From the NCBI GenBank assembly GCA_016935665.1, contig JAFGQN010000071.1, positions 1 to 57,259 of the forward strand: 57,259 nucleotides of DNA, written 5' to 3'. The stretch comes from Deltaproteobacteria bacterium. GTDB taxonomy: Bacteria; Myxococcota_A; Polyangia; JAAYKL01. The translations under genes and the position numbers were made by a program. Positions 1 through 7,133 of this stretch are shown here, in pieces. Every line of letters begins with the position of its first letter. Positions within the stretch are counted from its first letter, which is position 1. The notes beneath the pieces are model-generated. The model saw only the letters and a program-made list of their open reading frames with translations, was not told the DNA's origin and did not search any database.

Positions 1-8
1 CAATGAAA

Positions 9-40
9 GATAGGTCGTGAGCGCAGCGCAGCGACCTATC
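9..40. repeat. 9-bp perfect inverted repeat (hairpin)
   Basis: GATAGGTCG at 9-17 is exactly complementary to CGACCTATC at 32-40, with a 14-base GC-rich loop. No T-run follows on either strand, so it is not an obvious intrinsic terminator. It lies at the edge of the window next to gene debris. It could be a small palindromic repeat or the tail of a gene outside the window; its role is unknown. Confidence 0.5.
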
Positions 41-147
41 GGATGGTTGAACAAGCCCTCCTTTATATTGGGAAATAAATTACAGACGGTGTGTTGGCGT
101 TTTGGATGAAACGGGTGCGAAAGTGCATCCACGAGCGGGAATCTGGA

Positions 148-212
148 TTTGGTGTTTGAAGATGGCGTCGGGGTCAGGTGGTTACACTCGACACAATTAT
201 CAAACACCCAAA
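148..212. repeat. Imperfect 12/13-base inverted repeat
   Basis: TTTGGTGTTTGA (148-159) pairs with TCAAACACCCAAA (200-212) with one bulged base, across a spacer of about 40 bases. I recognise no gene in 41-244. The repeat may be the scar of a rearrangement or a weak structured element; nothing further supports a function. Confidence 0.35.
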
Positions 213-244
213 GTTGAGTTGGGGTCTGGACAAAGGTGGAGGCG

Positions 245-441
245 TCACTCGCCGCCGATGTTAATCGAACAGGTGCCGTGGTAGTCGCAGAGCATATTTT
301 CGTCGCACGGGGTACCGGGGGGGGTGAATCTCCCATTCCGTTGTGGAGTATTCCGGGGCGCATCTTTTGCAAAGGTTATCCGGCTGGTGAGCGCCGTTCA
401 GATACGAGACGTTGTCAATCACACATTCGGCCGGACTGTCG
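245..441 (-). pseudogene. Fragment of a Cys-rich secreted protein, frameshifted
   Basis: On the minus strand the frame reads [12 protein letters not shown], then C-x2-C-APEYSTTEW, and after a one-base shift at the C8/G8 run (317-324) continues PGTPCDENMLCDYHGTCS to a stop at 245-247. The spacing Cys-x-Ile, a Tyr-containing turn, Asn-x-Cys-x2-Cys and a terminal Trp is the pattern of the Cys-rich repeats common in secreted Myxococcota proteins. One canonical position, the Cys in the N-x-CY turn, is Ser here. No start or signal peptide remains, and the frame ends where the kinase fragment at 442 begins. I read it as the 3' end of a larger dead gene. A homopolymer sequencing error could explain the shift but not the missing 5' part. 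Confidence 0.55.
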
Positions 442-630
442 CGAGAACGTGACTTGGAGCAGCGCCTGCTTCAATCTCAAAAGCTCGAATCCATTGGGCA
501 GCTGGCCGCCGGCATTGCTCACGAAATCAATACCCCGACACAATATGTCAGCGACGATGAATTTCCCTTTTTTAACCTTTTCCAACGCATCTTAGATGAC
601 GTATATTCACCCTACGAAAACTCGCAATGA
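442..630 (+). pseudogene. Histidine-kinase H-box fragment
   Basis: Codons 442-555 encode [20 protein letters not shown] followed by [18 protein letters not shown]. This is a textbook dimerisation/phosphoacceptor segment of PAS-type sensor histidine kinases, with the phospho-accepting His at 520-522. Upstream the similarity stops at the Cys-rich fragment. Downstream it breaks off after QYVSD and the frame ends at 630 with unrelated residues. No ATPase domain follows. It is therefore an internal gene fragment of roughly 38 codons, not an expressed kinase. Its junctions with the minus-strand fragment at 441 and with yebC suggest past deletion or recombination. Confidence 0.65.
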
Positions 631-641
631 AAGAGGAGACA

Positions 642-1352
642 ATGGGTAGAGCATTTGAATTTCGCAAGAATGCGAAACTGAAACGATGGGGAAAGATGTC
701 CCGCGTTTTCCCTAAACTCGGTAAGGCCATCACTATCGCAGCAAAACAGGGCGGTGGCGATCCGGATATGAACGCAAAACTGCGCACCGCAATTGCCAAC
801 GCAAAAGCGGAGAACATGCCCAAAGACAATATTGACCGTGCCATTAAAAAGGCGCTCGGCAAAGACGCCGTCAATTTCACCGAAATTATTTACGAAGGCA
901 AAGGTCCTCACGGCGTCCAGGTCGTGGTCGAGTGCGCCACTGATAACAACACGAGAACCGTGGCGAATGTGAAATCCTATTTCAACAAAACCGGCGGTCA
1001 GATTCTCACCAGCGGTTCACTGGATTTTATGTTTGACAAAAAATCGGTGTTCATTTTCCCCGCTCCCAAAGGCAGGAATCTCGAAGAGCTCGAACTCGAT
1101 CTGATTGACGCGGGTCTTGAGGAGCTCGAAGAGCAAGACGGAGAAATTACCGTTCTGGGCGGATGGGACGATTTCGGCGCTCTGGACGCGGCACTTCACG
1201 GCATGGGTATCGAAGTTACCAGGGCGGTACGCCAGCGCTTTGCCAACCAGCCGCAGGAGTTTTCAGAGGAGCAGATGGTGGACATCGAAAAACTCCTCGA
1301 CAAACTCGACGAGGACGAAGACGTGCAGGAAGTGTTTACCAATATCGCGTAA
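642..1352 (+). CDS. YebC/PmpR family regulatory protein
   Basis: The 236-residue product begins MGRAFEFRKNAKLKRWGKM, the hallmark N-terminus of the YebC/TACO1 family, and keeps the GGGDPDMNAKLR and NMPKDNIDRAI segments. An in-frame ATG lies at 627, but the ATG at 642 matches the family start and has GAAAGAGGAG just upstream. The family is annotated as DNA-binding regulators (PmpR, YebC); newer work ties members to translation at difficult peptide motifs, so the job here is open. The acidic C-terminus (DEDEDV) is typical. An intrinsic terminator follows at 1452-1478 and the next gene is convergent, so it is probably monocistronic. Confidence 0.93.
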   Translation: MGRAFEFRKNAKLKRWGKMSRVFPKLGKAITIAAKQGGGDPDMNAKLRTAIANAKAENMPKDNIDRAIKKALGKDAVNFTEIIYEGKGPHGVQVVVECATDNNTRTVANVKSYFNKTGGQILTSGSLDFMFDKKSVFIFPAPKGRNLEELELDLIDAGLEELEEQDGEITVLGGWDDFGALDAALHGMGIEVTRAVRQRFANQPQEFSEEQMVDIEKLLDKLDEDEDVQEVFTNIA

Positions 1353-1451
1353 CGGCTTTTTTCGCACGACTCAGAAGGAAAACCCTCTCCCTTCACACTT
1401 TTTCCATAACCCTGTGCCTGCCCCAAAAACAGAAATGGCTAAAAATCGCCA

Positions 1452-1478
1452 AATACTGAAGCTGACAGTATTCTTTTT
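1452..1478 (+). terminator. Intrinsic terminator after yebC
   Basis: AATACTG (1452-1458) and CAGTATT (1466-1472) form a 7-bp stem with a 7-base loop, followed by CTTTTTCC. It lies 100 bases past the yebC-like stop, inside the convergent intergenic region. Confidence 0.7.
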
Positions 1479-1561
1479 CCGCTTGTTTGCTGTTCGTGCT
1501 CGTTGGGTTGATTTCGACCGGCTGCCAGTGCCGTTGGGGCGTCTTCCTTGCTGGGATGTGC

Positions 1562-1948
1562 CTACCGCCCACGCCGTTTTTCTTTTTTTCGTTCCTGCTT
1601 TTGGTTGTATTTTTCCTGCTTGCTTAAGTCTCTTTGCTGTTTTCGTTGCTTCTTTTTTTGCTGGAGGCACGCTTCCTGTGCGGCGCTGTAGGCCTGTTGT
1701 GAGCGGGTAATATTTTTGTTTGCGTCGGTGTGTTTCCACTTTTTTTTGAGTGGCACGTCGGCGTTGGTGGTTTGGCGAAATGCCAGTCTGGGATAAATGT
1801 TGATGTAGTAGTGCTGAATGTCATTCCAGGTGGGGTCGGGGCCGAACGTGTGTTTGGCTAAGAGATGGGTGCCGTCAACCATGTTTTTTTCAGCCATTGC
1901 AATCCAGTACTGTCCATCAAAGAAAATTGTTGTGATGCCGCTTTCCAT
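1562..1948 (-). CDS. yjdF: YjdF family protein (DUF2992)
   Basis: The 128-residue product opens MESGITTIFFDGQYWIAMAE, continues LLAKHTFGPDPTWNDIQHYY and ends in a long Lys/Arg/Gln-rich tail; that combination marks DUF2992/YjdF. The family is best known from Firmicutes, where many members sit behind the yjdF-motif riboswitch that responds to aza-aromatic compounds. Their biochemical role is unknown; a part in dealing with toxic heteroaromatics has been proposed. Here the ATG (1946-1948) has a strong GGAGG five bases upstream, and that ribosome-binding site abuts a 14-base palindrome. The leader is described in its own entry. The protein is probably cytoplasmic, and the basic tail could bind nucleic acid. 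Confidence 0.85.
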   Translation of the reverse strand: MESGITTIFFDGQYWIAMAEKNMVDGTHLLAKHTFGPDPTWNDIQHYYINIYPRLAFRQTTNADVPLKKKWKHTDANKNITRSQQAYSAAQEACLQQKKKQRKQQRDLSKQEKYNQKQERKKEKRRGR

Positions 1949-1949
1949 T

Positions 1950-2073
1950 TTTTACCTCCGGATAAATTTATCCATGAGGCAAAATGGACATCTCACCGAT
2001 GAAACCGGGGCGATGGATACGGGACTTAAAAAAGTCGCCCTGACTACCTACAGGGCTGTGTTTTTATTTGCCT
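1950..2073 (-). promoter_or_regulatory. Multi-stem 5' leader of yjdF, candidate riboswitch
   Basis: Read on the minus strand, AGGCAAAT (2066-2073) pairs with ATTTTGCCT (1977-1985) and encloses three hairpins: GCCCTG/CAGGGC with an 8-base loop (2037-2056), GACTT/AAGTC (2023-2036), and CATC/GATG with an inner CCG/CGG (1989-2015). Between this junction and the start codon lies the perfect palindrome GGATAAATTTATCC (1960-1973), directly next to the GGAGG Shine-Dalgarno. This architecture fits a ligand-sensing leader controlling translation. The gene's family is the one known to be controlled by yjdF RNA. I cannot recall the consensus well enough to assign the class, so the identity is inference. 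Confidence 0.5.
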
Positions 2074-2190
2074 AAAACCATTATCTGCGTTGTTTTTAAT
2101 GCATCTTTGAGATTTCAACAATAATTTCAAAATGATTTTTTTTTTTGCTGGATTGGGATATTGGGATTCCTATTGACGCATGGTGGATAA

Positions 2191-4838
2191 TCAGCATCCG
2201 CCCATGCAGCTGAACACGTCATTGGCTGCCCGTCCTGCGGCACTGTTTTCACCCAATCCGGTTATCTGGTGGCAGCTCAAGCCGTTGTAGCAGTCCTTAT
2301 GGGCGAAACGACACGGATTTTCATACGTACATTGTACAATTTCGGCACACCCTGGCGTTACATCGCACGTGCGAAGCTGAAGTGTGCAATCCGCGCATTT
2401 GCCGGTGTTGCAGTGACACGGATCAAAAGGCGTGATGTCATCGCATTTGAACGCTTCAGATACGTCCTGTTTGAAATTCGCAATCAGCTCCGCATCGGAA
2501 ATGGTGACTTTTCCATCGCAGTTCACATCGCCCGAATCAACATCGAAAGGTGTTGAAACAGTCAGTCCAAGATAGTGTCGGGCAACCATAAGCGCATCAA
2601 CAGCGGTAATCTGGCTGTCGCCATTCACGTCTCCTCGCGCTGGTTTCAACTCGAATGTGACAGTCTTATCCAGAAACAGATTTCCTTCCTGTGACGCATC
2701 AAACAGAAAACGGAGTCCAGTGATCTTCTGGTTATCCGGAAGATGAAAATCCGACAGTGGGATAGAAATCTGGTCGAATAAACGATATCGTCCATCGGTT
2801 TGCTTCTTGCAGTACAAATAGCAGATGCCCTCGCCATCACCGTTCGTATCCTCGACCTCGTAATTTACGCAATCCGGTTGTTTCGTCAGCTCAAAACTGC
2901 ATTTTGCCGCATCTACGTCAGGCAGGTTTTGTTTTACTTTCCAATTAATTCGACAGAGGTCCCCATATGGTTCACCATACATTGTGCAACCAATGACGGT
3001 GTTAATCCGATGGTCCAGTCGAACATAATTACTGACATTAACACGCGGATAAATAGCGCCATTTTCGCCAATCAATTGAACGCCAAAATCAATCGGTTCC
3101 TGTAAACGTGCAATATTTCTTTGAATGTAAGGGGCCACAGAAATGGACAGGGATGCTGCGGTACTGCTGGAAACAGAACCACCCGCGAACAGTGCGCTGT
3201 AGGTATCCCCCGACGTGACCTCCCCAATATGTCTTAATCTTCGTTCGTTGCCAGTTGCATTCATGTCGGGTATTTTTTCTGTCTCGTCAACACCTGCAGA
3301 ACCCAAAAAAGCATCCCCCAACGTTGCTGTGCGGGTTTTGTGATGCCATATGGACTCTCTGACCATCGGATATGGCGTCATTGTGTCCAGTTGATCAGGC
3401 AGCGGATATCTTGAATCAAACACATTCTGGTAGGTTTTGTGGTCGCTGGAGTCGCTCAGAAAGCCTTTTGCAAAAGCGGTCACGAGTTTTCTGGCGAGTT
3501 GTTGCTGAATGGCGGTTATTTCGGTCGCATCGATATTCCACGCCGTCGTCGTGCACGTGTAATTATCGGGTTTCCATTCCGAATTAAAGGAATTATGGTC
3601 GGCGCCCGGTATCGTAAAAACAGATGAAAACGCCTGCGAGGAACTGTCCAGCGTTCGCCGTTCCACAAACGGAACCACACCCCGGTAGTCACGCATGTCG
3701 GAATCACAGGTGCCCACCACGACGATGCGCGGGATGCCAATCGCATTGAAGGGGGAAGGCGTATCATTGGTGGCATCGGGATGCGACAGTCCAAAGTTGG
3801 AGGGCGCGAACTCAAAAAAACCTCGAATCACCAGATCTGTTACAACGTCAACCCCGGAGATTTCAGAGGATTTGGGAATGACAATATCGTTCAAACGGGA
3901 TGCGTAGCTGTCGGGGTCCTGTATTTCGTAAAGATACTGTGCTGCGCGAAGGCCTTCCCCGCCTCGAGAATGGCCGATGAAACCGACATGCCTGAAGTCG
4001 ATTTTTCCAAAAAGGTCTGTCCCCATATCCGGACTGATTACCGTGCCATCGTGAAGGTCTCTGAGATACGCCAGGTGCTTGAGAACCAAACGGCCTCGAG
4101 TCAGTATTTTGTATTTATCTTTTTCGTATCCTGCAGATTGTGACTCAATATAGCGGTCTCCAAATATTCCCAGATTCGCGTTAATGGAAACAACGATGAA
4201 TCCATGAGATGCCAAATGGGTCGCCAGTCCATCAAACCCCCGGTGGCTCGGCGTCTCCTCGTACCTTGCGCAACCACACTGGCCATTAGCCAAACTGGTA
4301 TATTCGATTTCGGGAATCAGTGACAAACAACTTTCGGGCGGAATATCCGGTATGTTTTTTTTAGCCGACAGGCACTATAGTTGCCATGCAGAAAGACAAT
4401 CAGAGGGTAGGGAGCGGCGCGAACAGACGTATCGGTGCTGGTCGGGATATAGACGATTCCGCGAACGTCTGTCTCAACCGTGTCGTCGCCTTCGGCCAGA
4501 ATGGTTACTTTGGGATCCACTTCCCCATGAACGACAGGTTCTCCATTTTCATATGTTGCAGGAAAGAGACTGTACTCATGAACAACGCTGTCGTAGGGGC
4601 CTTTGGTATCCAAATCCAAAAAGAGGGTCTCATCGCTGACAATACCTGACTTTGGGGTTGCCATTTTCACCTCGACCGTATGCACCGACTCCTCGCAACC
4701 CAACATCGACAACGCAGCGAACACAAACATTTCCACGTTGACGGCGATGGGCATCGGGGCTGAAAAAAAACGGCTGTTCGGATTGACCCGCGCTTTTTTA
4801 ACACGTGTCACATGGTCTGTTGACTGTTCAGTATTCAT
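2191..4838 (-). CDS. Secreted alpha/beta-hydrolase with dockerin-like region, frameshift at T8 run
   Basis: The start ATG (4836-4838) has AAGGA upstream. The N-terminus carries a hydrophobic stretch ending LSMLGC, a possible lipobox. Then come PLIVFLHGN (oxyanion loop), the nucleophile elbow GFIGHSRGGEG, and a late Asp/His region (GADHNS), as in PET-hydrolase/BAAT-like lipases. Further on is a dockerin-like Ca-binding pair (DVNGDSQITAVDAL and DVNCDGKVTISDAEL), then a Cys-rich tail. The frame breaks at A8 on the coding strand (4355-4362): a -1 shift, or one more A, joins HGNYSACR to the NIPDIPPESCLSL frame and gives about 882 residues. Either the A count is misread, the gene is dead, or slippage makes both forms. 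The second frame alone lacks the signal and the HG loop. It lies 70 bases downstream of the next lipoprotein on the same strand. Confidence 0.75.
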
Positions 4839-4908
4839 CTGTTTTTTCCTTGTTCTCGATAACGCAGCAGTTGCTGAACTCGTGGTGAAAAAAATCGCAA
4901 TCATTTGA

Positions 4909-6609
4909 CTACTGACCTGCCGGCAGATTGAATGGCGGATCAATATCCGGTAAAGGTTGATTGCAGGAGCAGAAGTATTTCTCGTTCCCCCTAAGCGGTC
5001 GATCTGCAAATGGTGGGTCCGTAGTCGCTCTGTTTGGTTTCTCAGCCGAAAGCATTGCCTCACCAGAGCTCGACGCCTTGTCACTCCATTGCTTGCCGGC
5101 ATCCTGTCGGTACCAGTGAAAACCACCGTTTCCTTCATCAGTGTAAAACACCTTTGTTCGATTCTCCGTGCATTGACCGTTAAAAGTGGTGGGAATCAAC
5201 CCTTCTCCTTCAATCCGTGCAATTCGACGTTCCGTGACGGTGTTCCAGTAGTGGATGACCGAAAGGTCCGTATTTAAGCCGCCTCCGGGTTCCATTAATT
5301 TTCCATCGGGATATTTGTTCAAAGCGTAGTACATGCAATTGGACTGCACGTTCTTGAAATCGTGTATGTAAATCGGCGCTTCGGGGGTGCCAAAGTTGTA
5401 ATTCCATCGCTCCGGCTCAAATACGGTGGGGGTACAGGTATGTGCGGCGCAGGACCGGTGGCAAACGGATTCCACCTTTTCGACGCACTCGTCATCCCAT
5501 GCATCTGTGCAACATTCATTGCGCTCGGCACAAATGCTGTCGACACAGCTGTCGACATTCAGCGATAACCTGGCGCCAGGGTTGCATAATCCGTGGGTGC
5601 CGGCCACTTTTCGCGCCAAAATGGCGTATGCACGCGTACTGCCGGGAGCAAGACTGATATAGTCGCGAGAGGTCACCCGCACACTGCGGTGGTCGTCGCC
5701 AATCGCGATTTCGGTGAGCATTCGTGCGGAGGAAACAGTGGATGAATCGCTGGAGGCAGAACCCCCGATGCCAATCAGCGCCCAGCCGGTTTTAACCTGA
5801 ACCGTACTGGTGGCAATCCCATGGTTGACGAATACCGGGTCTGCGGCAAGCGTATCGAATTCCAGTTTTCCGAACCCTTCAATTATCTGATCATCTATTT
5901 CGAGTATCCATGCGGTTGTCTGGCCATTCACCGATACCATGTGATCGGTGGAGGCCGCCTGCCACCCTGGCCACTGGGTGGAATCGACGAAATGGGAGGC
6001 GGTAACGAATCGGCCGAATGCGGCGTCGGGATCGGCTGAGGTGGCCACGCCACCGCTGATCAGCTGGGTGCCTGGAGTGACCTGCAGCGTTGCTGTATCG
6101 TTATTTACTTCGATTTGCTTCCAGTGAATGGCCTCTCTTAGATTTTTTGTGTTCACACCCTCAAGCCGCAATCCAATGGCATACACGCTGAGGTCGTGCG
6201 AAGTTTCAATGAGGTGATCAGTTGAGGAGGCCTGCCAGGTTCGATCATCGAGCGGTCGGCTTTCTGTAATGAAACTGCTGCCATTATAGCCATTGTATGT
6301 GGGTGGCAGGTATGTGATGGTTTGAGCTCCACCACCGACGAGCGCATACTCCGGATCGACTCGGCAACCGATTTCGCTGTGGCGGGTAGCCGGTGAATCA
6401 GTAGTGCATTTTCTGATTTGAACGTGAAGTGGAGCGGCTGAGGAATCAACATATGTTTCGATATTGGAATTTTGTGATGTCAGTATTACATTTTTACTTT
6501 TTGCGTTGAGGGGCGTTTCATTGACGGTGGTGTCGCACGCAGCAGAGTTCAACGCGATCACGCCTATCGTTATGGCGGTGTATATCCATTTCCCATGAAT
6601 ACGTTTCAT
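4909..6609 (-). CDS. Putative lipoprotein with Cys-rich segment, function unknown
   Basis: The 566-residue protein has a signal peptide ending SAAC after a basic start (MKRIHGK), consistent with lipidation, and AAGGA upstream of its ATG. Residues ~60-330 contain three related beta-rich units that each carry a WQAS-type motif (TWQASSTDH, GWQAASTDH) and Gly-rich turns (LVGGGAQ, LISGGVA, LIGIGGSA), which suggests an internal repeat. A Cys cluster around residues 345-395 (ECCTDAWDDECVEKVESVC) is of a type widespread in secreted Myxococcota proteins. The C-terminal ~170 residues are unassigned. It precedes the hydrolase by 70 bases on the same strand, so the two may be co-transcribed and act at the cell surface. 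I do not recognise a function. Confidence 0.8.
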   Translation of the reverse strand: MKRIHGKWIYTAITIGVIALNSAACDTTVNETPLNAKSKNVILTSQNSNIETYVDSSAAPLHVQIRKCTTDSPATRHSEIGCRVDPEYALVGGGAQTITYLPPTYNGYNGSSFITESRPLDDRTWQASSTDHLIETSHDLSVYAIGLRLEGVNTKNLREAIHWKQIEVNNDTATLQVTPGTQLISGGVATSADPDAAFGRFVTASHFVDSTQWPGWQAASTDHMVSVNGQTTAWILEIDDQIIEGFGKLEFDTLAADPVFVNHGIATSTVQVKTGWALIGIGGSASSDSSTVSSARMLTEIAIGDDHRSVRVTSRDYISLAPGSTRAYAILARKVAGTHGLCNPGARLSLNVDSCVDSICAERNECCTDAWDDECVEKVESVCHRSCAAHTCTPTVFEPERWNYNFGTPEAPIYIHDFKNVQSNCMYYALNKYPDGKLMEPGGGLNTDLSVIHYWNTVTERRIARIEGEGLIPTTFNGQCTENRTKVFYTDEGNGGFHWYRQDAGKQWSDKASSSGEAMLSAEKPNRATTDPPFADRPLRGNEKYFCSCNQPLPDIDPPFNLPAGQ

Positions 6610-7133
6610 TTTCTATATCCTTTCCTTTAATTTGTTGTTTGGCAGCAGATACTTTGCAAGAAGCAAACCAATCGTTGTGCCGGCATTATTCGCGCGGATA
6701 AATCTCGATTGAATTGTTTTTGGGGCGCGGACACTATAGTAGATCTGCCGTATTGAGGTGGCTTTTCGACGTTACAGCAACTGATAACTGCCTGGAAAGG
6801 GTTGCAGCGGATGGCACGATACCCATACATTCCCGATAATCACTGGATCAGGTCTCGCCGGGATTATTTCTTTTGCTGTCGCAAACATCCAATCCCGCCC
6901 CCGAGTGAATTTTTTCCCGTGGCAAGTCTGTTGAACTCCGGCGGTTTGTCAGGTGCTGTTAAATCGCTTGCTGATTTCGCCGTTGCCGTTGTGAACCTGC
7001 TGTACCAGATCACGTACGGTTTGATCGATGGTTTTGTTGATGGTCAGGAAGAAGTCTTCGGCAATTGGCTTAAACGGATTCATTACAACTGAGCGCAAAC
7101 AACCATTTTTCGGTGCACTGTGAAAAATCCCGA
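6610..7133. other. 524-base intergenic region
   Basis: This lies between the 3' end of the helicase and the start of the lipoprotein, both on the minus strand. It holds a possible 43-codon minus-strand frame (listed separately). The lipoprotein promoter should lie here; a TATAGT-like hexamer occurs near 6735 without a clear -35. I see no terminator with a T-run on the minus strand. Confidence 0.4.
6952..7083 (-). CDS. Possible small protein (43 aa)
   Basis: The minus-strand frame starts MNPFKPIAEDFFLTI and ends ISKRFNST with a coding-like composition: amphipathic, NKTIDQTVRDLVQQV. There is no convincing ribosome-binding site before the ATG and I recognise no family. It may be the remnant of a longer helical protein rather than a functional gene. 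It starts about 50 bases past the helicase stop. Confidence 0.3.
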
